In this document: piece after piece, positions 21,467 through 29,006 of the stretch
How the letters are laid out: each line of letters opens with the position of its first letter
Position numbering within the stretch: the stretch's first letter is position 1
The notes under the pieces: generated by a model
Databases searched by the model: none
The model's input: the letters and a program-made list of their open reading frames with translations, nothing else
Told to the model about the DNA's origin: nothing
From: Streptococcus parasanguinis
GTDB lineage: Bacteria > Bacillota > Bacilli > Lactobacillales > Streptococcaceae
Length of the DNA stretch: 33,902 nucleotides
Assembly: GCA_018365265.1 (NCBI GenBank)
Contig: JAGZKI010000026.1
Coordinates: 1 to 33,902 of the forward strand
Reading direction: 5' to 3'
Translations under genes and position numbers: made by a program

Positions 21467-23254
21467 ATGCAAAAGAAATGGGTTGAATTATTTGAAAAAG
21501 TGATTGGTCGCAAACCGTCACCAGAAGAGTTTATGGCTGGGAAAGCCTGTGGATTTGATTTGAAACAAATTCAGTCTATCGCAGGAAATGCCCCAGCTGA
21601 GGAAGTCGCTCCTGTTGAGGAACCAGGGGTTGAACCAGTTGAAGAAGTGAAGAATATTGATCCACTTCTGGCAGCTCGTCAGGCTTGGTTGCAATATTTT
21701 GAGGAAACCTATGGCCGCAAGCCAAGTGCGGAAGAATTTACCGCGGCTAAAAGTCAAAACTTCGAGTTTTTTGTAGAACCTGTACCTGAAGCAGAATTTG
21801 CGATCCCGGATGCAACAGAAGTAACACAGGAATATGTGCCTCAACAGCCGACTCAAGAGTATACGACTCCACTTGCTGCTGAGCAAACGCAGGTCTTTGC
21901 TGGTCCAAATGTTACAGAAGCAGGTCCAGCTCAGAAAAAACAAAAGGCCCCTAAAACGAAGGGTGGAAAGAAACTTTCCAAGAAGAAAATTGGGATTATT
22001 TCTGCTATCGCAGTCCTTGTGATCGCTTTGGTGGCAGCCTTCTTTTACTTCCAGTCTACAACACGTGTCGAAGTGACAGCAGATAAATTCATTAAGGCAG
22101 TGGACACCAAGGATTATCGCGAAGCAGCAGACCTGCTTTCAACTGATAACGATAAATGGACAAAGGATGAAGCCGAAAGTTTGATCACCAGCATGGAAGA
22201 TCAAGGGGTCGATATCGGCACAGAGTTGAACAAGATCATTGATAATGGTGGAGAAGGCAGCTATACGGATAAATCTGGAAACAAGATCTTTGGTTTGGAA
22301 AAAGCGGACAAGAAATTTGGGATCTTCCAAGAATACCGTGTGGCCAGCTATCCAGTGCAAGTGAAGGTCAAGACCAATTTGGACCAAGCCAAACTCAAAG
22401 TGGCTGCCAATAAAACCGTGACCTTGAAGAAAGATGCAGTTACAGACCTTGGTTCTTTCCATTACAATACAAAAGAAATGGAATTGACTGCTAAAACAGA
22501 GGTCGGAAATGTCACTTCTAAGATCCATCTCAATCCTAAAAAAGCAACAAAGAATAATTTAGAATTGCAGTTGAATTCTGAAAAACGCAATTTAGAAGTT
22601 GAGTTCCCAGATGAAGTTGAAAACCCAACGGATGTGAAGGTTGTGGTCAACGGCAAAGAAGTCGGAACCAGCACGACCTTTGAAGTAGACAGCATCCCTT
22701 ATCAAGAAATTGAAGTGCATGCTGTCTTCAACATGAATGGGGAAACCTATACAACTGAGAAGGCCAAGGTGACGATTGAAGAGGGTGAGAACGATCCGAT
22801 CGAACTCAAACTAGCCAAAGATACCCTAAAACGCATCAAGAGTGCACAAGATGCTAAGAAAGCACAAGCAGCCAAAGAAGAACAAAATCGGACCTTGGCA
22901 GAAGAGTTCTTGAAAGAGTACCGTGACGCAGTCTTTAGCTCAGTTTCAAATCGAAACAACACCTACTCTAAATACTATGATACACAAAGTCAAGCCTACA
23001 AGGACATGGTTGAATTCACAACTGGTGATGGTGTTCGAAAGGCTAAAATTGACTACTATACTCCAGGAGCTTTGGACATTCAAAGTGTCACGGAAGAAAA
23101 TGGTGTGGTGACGATTAAGACTTATGAAGACTTTACCGTGCATTATACAGATAGCCATCCAGATTCACAAAACCGCAAGTACAAGACTTACACTTTGAAA
23201 AAAGTAGGTGCAAGTTATGTGATCACGGATATTGTCGTAACAAAAGAATCATAG
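21467..23254 (+). CDS. TcaA/YvbJ-like membrane-anchored protein
   Basis: 595 residues from the ATG at 21467, chosen because AGGGAG is 9 nt upstream; a longer in-frame ATG at 21449 has no SD. Two copies of a W..(F/Y)FE..GRKPS.EEF motif (residues 5-30 and 74-99) occupy the N-terminus. An acidic/Gln-rich linker and a basic KKQKAPKTKGGKKLSKKK stretch follow, then one membrane segment (about 180-200, IISAIAVLVIALVAAFFYF). The large extracellular part fits TcaA-type repeats (VTADKFIKAVDTKDYREAADLLS, Ig-like segments with VVVNGKEV) and ends in an NTF2-like domain (EFLKEYRDAVFSSVSNRNN). TcaA proteins are tied to glycopeptide response and cell-wall stress. The usual zinc ribbon is absent. Confidence 0.75.
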   Translation: MQKKWVELFEKVIGRKPSPEEFMAGKACGFDLKQIQSIAGNAPAEEVAPVEEPGVEPVEEVKNIDPLLAARQAWLQYFEETYGRKPSAEEFTAAKSQNFEFFVEPVPEAEFAIPDATEVTQEYVPQQPTQEYTTPLAAEQTQVFAGPNVTEAGPAQKKQKAPKTKGGKKLSKKKIGIISAIAVLVIALVAAFFYFQSTTRVEVTADKFIKAVDTKDYREAADLLSTDNDKWTKDEAESLITSMEDQGVDIGTELNKIIDNGGEGSYTDKSGNKIFGLEKADKKFGIFQEYRVASYPVQVKVKTNLDQAKLKVAANKTVTLKKDAVTDLGSFHYNTKEMELTAKTEVGNVTSKIHLNPKKATKNNLELQLNSEKRNLEVEFPDEVENPTDVKVVVNGKEVGTSTTFEVDSIPYQEIEVHAVFNMNGETYTTEKAKVTIEEGENDPIELKLAKDTLKRIKSAQDAKKAQAAKEEQNRTLAEEFLKEYRDAVFSSVSNRNNTYSKYYDTQSQAYKDMVEFTTGDGVRKAKIDYYTPGALDIQSVTEENGVVTIKTYEDFTVHYTDSHPDSQNRKYKTYTLKKVGASYVITDIVVTKES

Positions 23255-23264
23255 GAGATTCCCC

Positions 23265-24044
23265 ATGAAAGCAAGATTTTCCAAATTAACGTTGGTGACA
23301 GTTGCCTTGTTAACCCTGACAGCTTGCTCCCAATCTCAATCCACTAGTTCTAAATCTTCTGCAAAAGAAGAAACCAAACAAACGCAAACCAAGTCTTCAA
23401 AAGAAACGTCTTCTGCAAAGGATACGTCAAAAGAGACTGGCAAAGAAGAGTCGTCAAAAGCTGGTAAGTCAGATGTGAAAGTGGACTCTGGTGTCAGCTA
23501 CAATGGTTCTTACTATAGTGTTAAAGGAAAATATGGTGAGGTGATGATCGCCAACAAACATTATCCTTTGGCGCCGGACTTTAATCCAGGTGAAGATCCT
23601 GAAGCTGTTTCAGCCCTTCATGAATTGATCGCAGCCATGCAGGCAGAGGGGTATCCGATCAGTGACCAATATAGTGGTTTTCGTAGCTACGATACCCAAG
23701 TTGGACTCTATCAAAACTATGTCAATCAAGATGGTCGGGAAGCCGCAGATCGTTATTCCGCAAGACCGGGCTATAGTGAACACCAAACTGGTTTGACCTT
23801 TGATTTGATTGATACCAGTGGTAATTTGGTAACCGAACCTGGACCAAGTAAGTGGTTGCTCAAGAATGCTGCTAAATATGGCTTTGTGGTTCGTTACCAA
23901 GAAGGAAAAGAAAAAGTAACAGGCTACATGCAAGAAAGCTGGCATCTCCGCTATATCGGAAAAGAAGCACAAGATATTGCGGACTCAGGCTTGAGTCTGG
24001 AAGAATACTATGGCTTCACTGGCGGAGACTACGTTGATAAATAA
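23265..24044 (+). CDS. M15B/VanY-type D,D- or L,D-carboxypeptidase lipoprotein (LdcB/DacB-like)
   Basis: 259 residues. A lipoprotein signal peptide ends in LTAC (18-21, lipidated Cys21), then a Ser/Lys/Thr-rich spacer (22-72) reaches into the wall. The peptidase domain has SGFRSYDTQVGLYQNYV, the zinc-binding SEHQTGLTFDL (His, Asp) and SWHLRYIG (third ligand His). This is the VanY/LdcB fold that trims the stem peptide of peptidoglycan; pneumococcal LdcB (DacB) is an L,D-carboxypeptidase. Located 10 nt after the TcaA-like gene in the same operon, before a bidirectional terminator. Confidence 0.88.
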   Translation: MKARFSKLTLVTVALLTLTACSQSQSTSSKSSAKEETKQTQTKSSKETSSAKDTSKETGKEESSKAGKSDVKVDSGVSYNGSYYSVKGKYGEVMIANKHYPLAPDFNPGEDPEAVSALHELIAAMQAEGYPISDQYSGFRSYDTQVGLYQNYVNQDGREAADRYSARPGYSEHQTGLTFDLIDTSGNLVTEPGPSKWLLKNAAKYGFVVRYQEGKEKVTGYMQESWHLRYIGKEAQDIADSGLSLEEYYGFTGGDYVDK

Positions 24045-24045
24045 G

Positions 24046-24077
24046 AAAAGGCTGGGATTTTAATCCCAACCTTTTTT
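24046..24077. terminator. Bidirectional terminator between LdcB-like and FlaR-like genes
   Basis: AAAAGG-C-TGGGATT (24046-24059) pairs with AATCCCA-A-CCTTTT (24062-24075) around a 2-nt centre with one mismatch, with T6 on the plus side and T4 on the minus side. It serves two convergent genes. The minus-strand stop codon directly abuts the stem. Confidence 0.9.
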
Positions 24078-24585
24078 ATTGTATTGTTTTTAGAAATGCA
24101 TCCAGCTCTTTTTGATTCTTGAGAGAGATGAATTTATCGGGATAGGTAGAACGGATATTTCGATACCTTTCTTTGGCATTCTTAGTTCGACCGTCCCAAA
24201 GGATCCATCGAATGAATTCCCAGTCAAAGCGTTCAGGGCAGCCTGCTGCCATACTCTCGCGAACGCGTCCCTTATAACGACGGTATCGTTTCCAGGCTCT
24301 ATAGAGGCAGTTCCAACGAGAGAAATTGAGAAAGATAATGTGGTCTGCTTGCTCCATTCTTTCCTCATAGCAACACCATGAATAATTTCCATCAATGACC
24401 CAGTCTTTATGTTGGCTAAGAAACTGTTTCATCTGTCCCTCCATCCAATCCCGGTCACTGTCTATCCATCCCGGTTGAAATTGGATGGTATCCATATGAA
24501 GCTTAGGGATGGAGTAGTAGCGAGCTAAGGTTTCAGCCAAAGTTGACTTGCCAGAACCTGAATAGCCGATAATAACAATTTTCAT
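24076..24585 (-). CDS. P-loop kinase-like protein (DNA topology modulation protein FlaR type)
   Basis: 169 residues from the ATG at 24585; a GTG two codons upstream is possible, but AGAGG is spaced better for the ATG. Walker A is GYSGSGKST (7-15), followed by LHMDTIQFQPGW, WVIDGNYSWCCYEERMEQADHIIFL and RWILWDGRTKNAKERYR. This pattern is that of the adenylate-kinase-like proteins annotated as FlaR/topology modulation. Nucleotide or small-molecule kinase activity is likely; the substrate is unknown. It lies 67 nt downstream of rpsT on the same strand, with an rpsT terminator in between and no obvious promoter of its own. Confidence 0.85.
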   Translation of the reverse strand: MKIVIIGYSGSGKSTLAETLARYYSIPKLHMDTIQFQPGWIDSDRDWMEGQMKQFLSQHKDWVIDGNYSWCCYEERMEQADHIIFLNFSRWNCLYRAWKRYRRYKGRVRESMAAGCPERFDWEFIRWILWDGRTKNAKERYRNIRSTYPDKFISLKNQKELDAFLKTIQ

Positions 24586-24609
24586 AAGCACCTCTCAAAA
24601 ATTTAGGAA

Positions 24610-24633
24610 CAAAAAAAGCTCCGGAGAGCTTGA
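24610..24633 (-). terminator. Terminator of rpsT
   Basis: On the minus strand AAGCTC-TCCG-GAGCTT forms a 6-bp stem with a tetraloop, followed by T5. It lies about 20 nt after the rpsT stop. Confidence 0.85.
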
Positions 24634-24651
24634 TTTTTATGCTGTTCTTGA

Positions 24652-24885
24652 TTAACCAAGTTTCGCTGCAAGACGTGCTTTATCACGGCTAGCTTTGTTC
24701 TTGTGGATCAAACCTTTAGTTTCTGCTTTATCGATAGCTGAGCTAGCAGCGCGGTAAAGTTCTTCAGATGGGTTTGCTTCAAAAGCTTTGATTGCAGTAC
24801 GCATAGCTGATTTTTGAGCTGAGTTTTTTTCGTTTTGTTTAACGTTCAATTCAGCGCGTTTGATAGCTGATTTAATGTTTGCCAA
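24652..24885 (-). CDS. rpsT: 30S ribosomal protein S20
   Basis: Small-subunit primary 16S rRNA-binding protein; 77 residues, (M)ANIKSAIKRAEL at the start and KASRDKARLAAKLG at the end. The start is a TTG at 24885: GGAGGTGA lies 6 nt upstream and the product then begins exactly like other S20 proteins. The ATG at 24900 overlaps that SD and would add five non-homologous residues. E. coli rpsT also starts with UUG and is autoregulated at translation. It has its own strong promoter and terminator. Confidence 0.93.
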   Translation of the reverse strand: MANIKSAIKRAELNVKQNEKNSAQKSAMRTAIKAFEANPSEELYRAASSAIDKAETKGLIHKNKASRDKARLAAKLG

Positions 24886-24918
24886 GTTATTCACCTCCAT
24901 TGATAATCTAACTATCTC

Positions 24919-24947
24919 ATTATATATGAAAAGTTATGATTTGACAA
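24919..24947 (-). promoter_or_regulatory. Promoter of rpsT
   Basis: Minus strand: -35 TTGTCA (24947-24942), 17-bp spacer, -10 TATAAT (24924-24919). Start predicted near 24912, giving a leader of about 27 nt. Confidence 0.88.
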
Positions 24948-24996
24948 GCCTAAAATAGCTTTTCCTTAAAAAAGTACCGGTAAAAGGCCATTTTCT

Positions 24997-25917
24997 CTAG
25001 CGTTTGAGATAAATTTTGTCGATTTCATGGTTGGTTGCCTTATGGAGAATCAGATCAGCTCGGTTACGGGTTGGTTGAATGTAATGTTGCAAGTTGACTA
25101 AATTAATGGATTCCCAGACCTGATGGGCCATGCTTAAAACTTCATCTAGGGGTTGCTCTGTAAATCGATAGTAGTAGTTATTGGGATCATTCTGAGCTAA
25201 TGCAAGGAGTTTTTGGAAGCGATCGATATACCAAGATTCGATATCATCGACTGCGGCATCCACATAGATTGAAAAATCAAAGAAATCGGTCATATAGAGA
25301 CTGTCATTTTGTGGATTTTGAAAGACATTGATTCCTTCTACAATGACAAAATCAGCCGGTAAAATCGTTTGCTTCTCATCTGGGACAATATCGTAAATTT
25401 CGTGGGAATAGACAGGGATTTCTACACTTTTGTTGTTTTTGATTTGATTGAGAAAATCAAGAAGCAATTCCATGTCATAGCTTTCAGGAAATCCTTTTCG
25501 ATTGAGGAGCTCTTGTTCTTTTAAGATGGCATTTGGATAGAGAAAGCCATCTGTTGTCACCAATTCCACGGTCGAGCCTTCGAAGGTCCGCGAAAGTAGG
25601 ATTTGGAGAAGACGGCTAGTAGTCGATTTCCCAACAGCGACACTCCCAGAAACCCCAATGATAAAGGGTTGGCGCTCACTCGTTTTTTGAAGAAAAATAC
25701 CTTTTGAGAAGGCTAAATCTTCTTTGGAACGCTTGTAAATTCCAATCAAGTTTGTCAAAGGCAGGTAGACGTCACGTACATCCTGGAGGTTGATGCGGTC
25801 GTTAAAACTTTTAATAGAATTAAGCTCTGTTTGAGAGAGAGGCGGGGTAGTTTTGCGGTGCAAATTTTGCCAGGTTTCCCGATTGATTTTTTCAAAATGT
25901 AGAAATTCTTTGTCCAT
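24997..25917 (-). CDS. coaA: Type I pantothenate kinase
   Basis: A 306-residue CoA-synthesis enzyme, phosphorylating pantothenate with ATP. Walker A is GVSGSVAVGKST (88-99), with TTDGFLYPN, ESYDMELLLDFLNQIK, VPVYSH-type substrate segment (EIPVYSHEIYDIVPDE), VIVEGINVFQ and IYVDA. Length and motif order match CoaA. In the family CoA inhibits the enzyme by competing with ATP. SD AGGAG precedes the ATG. It is monocistronic or reads into rpsT, and is divergent from the rsmC-like gene with promoters close together. Confidence 0.95.
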   Translation of the reverse strand: MDKEFLHFEKINRETWQNLHRKTTPPLSQTELNSIKSFNDRINLQDVRDVYLPLTNLIGIYKRSKEDLAFSKGIFLQKTSERQPFIIGVSGSVAVGKSTTSRLLQILLSRTFEGSTVELVTTDGFLYPNAILKEQELLNRKGFPESYDMELLLDFLNQIKNNKSVEIPVYSHEIYDIVPDEKQTILPADFVIVEGINVFQNPQNDSLYMTDFFDFSIYVDAAVDDIESWYIDRFQKLLALAQNDPNNYYYRFTEQPLDEVLSMAHQVWESINLVNLQHYIQPTRNRADLILHKATNHEIDKIYLKR

Positions 25918-25940
25918 ATGTCACTCCTATTGTAGTCTTT

Positions 25941-25969
25941 AGTATACCAATTTTTAGAGGTCATGTAAA
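25941..25969 (-). promoter_or_regulatory. Promoter of coaA
   Basis: Minus strand: -35 TTTACA (25969-25964), 17-bp spacer, extended -10 TGGTATACT (TATACT 25946-25941). The divergent rsmC promoter begins 24 bp away, so the two polymerases would interfere. Confidence 0.82.
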
Positions 25970-25992
25970 CGATTTAAAAAACGAATGAATTA

Positions 25993-26001
25993 TGATAAAA
26001 T
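25993..26001 (+). promoter_or_regulatory. Extended -10 promoter of the nucleoside salvage operon, almost touching the start codon
   Basis: TGATAAAAT; TAAAAT at 25996-26001 with 6 nt to the ATG at 26008. A weak TTTAAA at 25973-25978 lies at -35 with 17-bp spacing. It predicts a leaderless first gene. Confidence 0.65.
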
Positions 26002-26007
26002 AACCTT

Positions 26008-26601
26008 ATGAGTAAAATGTATTTCGATATAAACCCAGATGCAGCCCATGATATTCATGATCTGGCTGTTGTTTTATTGGGACAAAAGATGAATTTCTAT
26101 ACAGATGCGGGCGTCTTTAGTAAAAAAATGATTGATTATGGAAGCCAGGTGCTCTTATCAACCCTGGATTTCCAAGGAGGAGAAAGCGTTCTTGATGTCG
26201 GTTGTGGCTATGGTCCAATTGGTCTCTCTCTAGCTAAAGCACAGGGAGTAGCCGTGACCATGGTGGATGTCAATGAGCGGGCGCTAGACTTGGCTAAGAA
26301 AAATGCCAGCCGAAATGGCGTGGAAGCTCAGATCTTTTCTTCGGATGTCTATGAAGCGGTTGAAGGGGTCTTTGACCATGTGATCAGTAATCCGCCGATC
26401 CGAGCCGGTAAAAAAGTGGTTCACCAAGTGATCACCGGTAGTTTTGAACATTTGAAACCAGGTGGAGACTTGACTATTGTCATTCAGAAAAAGCAAGGGG
26501 CTCCAAGTGCTAAGGCCAAGATGGAAGAGACGTTTGGCAATTGTGAGATCGTAAAAAAAGACAAAGGCTATTATATTTTAAGAAGTGAGAAAGAATCATG
26601 A
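26008..26601 (+). CDS. RsmC-like class I SAM-dependent methyltransferase
   Basis: A 197-residue methyltransferase of the RsmC/RlmG (MTS domain) type. The SAM-binding motif is VLDVGCGYGP (61-70), the acidic loop MVDVNERAL, and the catalytic NPPIRAGK (128-135) is the N-P-P-[FYI] motif of base N-methyltransferases acting on guanine in rRNA. It is a single-domain form, half the size of E. coli RsmC. No SD is visible before the ATG, which is predicted to lie at the transcript's 5' end. The stop overlaps the ATG of pdp (ATGA), so it heads the salvage operon. Confidence 0.87.
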   Translation: MSKMYFDINPDAAHDIHDLAVVLLGQKMNFYTDAGVFSKKMIDYGSQVLLSTLDFQGGESVLDVGCGYGPIGLSLAKAQGVAVTMVDVNERALDLAKKNASRNGVEAQIFSSDVYEAVEGVFDHVISNPPIRAGKKVVHQVITGSFEHLKPGGDLTIVIQKKQGAPSAKAKMEETFGNCEIVKKDKGYYILRSEKES

Positions 26602-27875
26602 GAGCAGTAGATATCATTCAGAAAAAAAGAGATGGTCTTGCCTTAAACAAGGAAGAAATTGAATGGCTGATTGAGGGATATGTGGCTGGAACAGTTCCAG
26701 ATTACCAAATGTCCGCTTTTGCTATGGCTGTTTATTTTAAAGGAATGATGACAGAAGAAATCTCTCATATGACCATGAAGATGGTCCAAACAGGGCAACA
26801 GTTTGATTTGTCAGCTATTCCAGGGATTAAGGTTGATAAGCACTCGACTGGCGGTGTCGGCGATAAGGTAACCTTGGTCTTAGTGCCTTTGGTTGCAAGT
26901 TTCGGAGTGCCAGTTGCTAAAATGAGCGGTCGTGGCTTAGGCCACACAGGTGGAACCATTGATAAGTTGGAATCCATTAAAGGCTTCCAAATTGAACGCT
27001 CCCAAGAAGAATTCATCCAGCAGGTGCAAGAGATCGGCTTATCGGTCATTGGGCAATCTGACCAACTCGTAAAAGCAGATAAACTCTTGTATGCTCTTCG
27101 GGACGTGACGGCGACGGTGGATACCATTCCTTTGATTGCTAGCTCCGTCATGAGTAAGAAAATTGCAGCTGGTGCTGATGCCATTCTTCTCGATGTCACC
27201 GTTGGAGAAGGGGCCTTTATGAAGACCATTGAAGAGGCGCGTGAACTAGCTCGTACCATGGTGGATCTCGGTAATGCCGTAGGGCGCAAGACAATCGCTG
27301 TCATTACAGATATGAGCCAACCTTTGGGAACCAGTATTGGCAATCGTTTAGAGATTTTGGAAGCCCTGGATATTCTAAAAGGACAGGGGCGTGCTGATAT
27401 CACAGAGTTTATTTGTGAATTAGCACAAATCATGTTGAAATTGGCCAATGTAGATCAATCGATTGAAGCCATTCATGAACACTTGAGCAATGGACAAGCC
27501 TTAGCCAAGTTTGAAGAAATGGTCGTGGCACAAGGTGGAGACTTAGAGGATTTGCATCGTCCCGTCAAAGTAGATCAGGTCCTTGAAGTAACAGCAGATC
27601 AAGATGGCGTCATTGCGGCTTTACCTGCCATGGAATTTGGCCTGTTAGCCATGCGACTTGGTGCTGGTCGTGCTGTCAAATCGGATCCGCTTGATTATGA
27701 AACAGGGATTGTATTTGACAAAAAAGTGGGAGAGCAGGTTAAAAAAGGGGAACGCATTGCTCGTATTTTCGTGAATGAAAAAAATTCACAAGAAAGCGTT
27801 ACAGAATTCAAAAAAAATGTTAAAATACTAGAAGGGGCTGAAAGCGTTAAAGAAATTATTGAAATAATATCTTAA
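26598..27875 (+). CDS. pdp: Pyrimidine-nucleoside phosphorylase
   Basis: A 425-residue enzyme splitting thymidine, uridine or deoxyuridine with phosphate to base and (deoxy)ribose-1-phosphate. The signature is KVDKHSTGGVGDK, followed by SGRGLGHTGGTIDKLE, SSVMSKKIAAG and the C-terminal domain GRAVKSDPLDYETGI. Pdp (firmicute) and DeoA (enterobacterial) are close; the Gram-positive context favours pdp. It is coupled to the rsmC-like gene by a 4-nt overlap and followed after 17 nt by deoC. Confidence 0.93.
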   Translation: MRAVDIIQKKRDGLALNKEEIEWLIEGYVAGTVPDYQMSAFAMAVYFKGMMTEEISHMTMKMVQTGQQFDLSAIPGIKVDKHSTGGVGDKVTLVLVPLVASFGVPVAKMSGRGLGHTGGTIDKLESIKGFQIERSQEEFIQQVQEIGLSVIGQSDQLVKADKLLYALRDVTATVDTIPLIASSVMSKKIAAGADAILLDVTVGEGAFMKTIEEARELARTMVDLGNAVGRKTIAVITDMSQPLGTSIGNRLEILEALDILKGQGRADITEFICELAQIMLKLANVDQSIEAIHEHLSNGQALAKFEEMVVAQGGDLEDLHRPVKVDQVLEVTADQDGVIAALPAMEFGLLAMRLGAGRAVKSDPLDYETGIVFDKKVGEQVKKGERIARIFVNEKNSQESVTEFKKNVKILEGAESVKEIIEIIS

Positions 27876-27892
27876 GTAGCTCAGGAGATTAT

Positions 27893-28555
27893 ATGAAGTT
27901 AAATAAATATATCGATCACACTCTTTTAAAACCAGATGCGCAACAAGAACAGATCGAAAAATTGATCGAAGAAGCTAAGGCATATGATTTTGCGAGTGTC
28001 TGTGTGAACCCGACATGGGTGAATTTTGCGGCTGAGGGCTTGCGCGATTCAGACGTTAAAGTTTGTACCGTCATTGGTTTTCCTTTGGGAGCAAATACCC
28101 CTTTTGTCAAAGCGTGTGAAACAAAAAATGCGATTCAAAATGGTGCCGATGAGATTGACATGGTCATTAATATCGGGGCTCTTAAGTCTAAGAATTTAGC
28201 ACTAGTTGAGGAAGATATCCAAGCTGTAGTCGAAGCGAGCGGTGATAAGCTCGTCAAAGTCATCATTGAGACTTGTCTCTTAACAGATGATGAAAAGATC
28301 GTTGCTTGCCAAATTGCTAAGTCAGCTGGCGCAGACTTTGTGAAGACTTCAACTGGCTTCTCAACTGGAGGAGCAACGGTAGAAGATGTGGACTTAATGC
28401 GTCAAACTGTTGGACCCGACATGGGTGTTAAAGCTTCTGGTGGTGCTCGCTCTTATGAAGATGCTCTTGCTTTTATCGAAGCTGGTGCGACCCGTATCGG
28501 GACTTCTTCTGGTGTAGCCATCATGGAAGGTAAGGTGGCTCATGGCGACTACTGA
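27893..28555 (+). CDS. deoC: Deoxyribose-phosphate aldolase
   Basis: A 220-residue class I aldolase cleaving deoxyribose-5-phosphate to glyceraldehyde-3-phosphate and acetaldehyde. It has DHTLLKPDA, VIGFPLG, EIDMVINIGALKS (Asp89), the Schiff-base lysine in DFVKTSTGFS (Lys151), and GVKASGGAR (Lys180). SD AGGAG precedes the ATG. Its 3' end overlaps the start of cdd by 14 nt. It consumes the deoxyribose phosphate formed after phosphorolysis by Pdp. Confidence 0.97.
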   Translation: MKLNKYIDHTLLKPDAQQEQIEKLIEEAKAYDFASVCVNPTWVNFAAEGLRDSDVKVCTVIGFPLGANTPFVKACETKNAIQNGADEIDMVINIGALKSKNLALVEEDIQAVVEASGDKLVKVIIETCLLTDDEKIVACQIAKSAGADFVKTSTGFSTGGATVEDVDLMRQTVGPDMGVKASGGARSYEDALAFIEAGATRIGTSSGVAIMEGKVAHGDY

Positions 28556-28931
28556 GTTGATTGACTTAGCAGTTGAAGTGAGTCAACAAGCCTATGTGCC
28601 TTACTCTCATTTCCCAATTGGAGCTGTACTGCTAACGAAGGATGGAGAAATCTATACAGGTGTCAATATCGAAAATGCCAGTTTTGGTTTGACCAACTGT
28701 GGAGAACGGACAGCCATTTTTAAAGCTGTTTCTGAAGGAGCTCGTGAGTTTCAAGAGCTCATTATCTACGGGCAAACAGAAAAGCCCATCTCTCCATGTG
28801 GTGCTTGTCGCCAGGTCATGGCTGAATTTTTTGAGCCAGACCTTCCTGTAACCTTAGTATCTAAAGATAAATCGACGGTCGTGATGACGGTCAAGGAATT
28901 ACTTCCATATTCCTTTACAGACCTGACTTAA
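28542..28931 (+). CDS. cdd: Cytidine deaminase
   Basis: A 129-residue homotetrameric-type cytidine/deoxycytidine deaminase producing uridine or deoxyuridine for Pdp. Zinc ligands are Cys53 in TNCGERTAIF with catalytic Glu55, and Cys86 and Cys89 in PCGACRQ. The start lies within deoC with AAGGTGG as SD. It is followed by a 75-nt gap to the BMP lipoprotein gene with only short weak palindromes (for example GCAAC-AAT-GTTGC at 28971-28983). Confidence 0.96.
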   Translation: MATTELIDLAVEVSQQAYVPYSHFPIGAVLLTKDGEIYTGVNIENASFGLTNCGERTAIFKAVSEGAREFQELIIYGQTEKPISPCGACRQVMAEFFEPDLPVTLVSKDKSTVVMTVKELLPYSFTDLT

Positions 28932-29006
28932 TAGGTCTGTGAGGCGGTCTTTTGACCCTTTCAATACTTCGCAACAATGTTGCACAATAATTTAGGAGGT
29001 TCAGTA

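Noticed and set aside
26765..27448. 227-codon minus-strand open frame inside pdp
   Set aside because: It lies entirely antisense to a well-conserved gene with intact motifs; a shadow frame without an SD.
28932..29006. Operator or riboswitch in the cdd-BMP gap
   Set aside because: Only a 5-bp palindrome (GCAAC/GTTGC) and a 4-bp stem are present; the gap is too short and weakly structured to support a claim.
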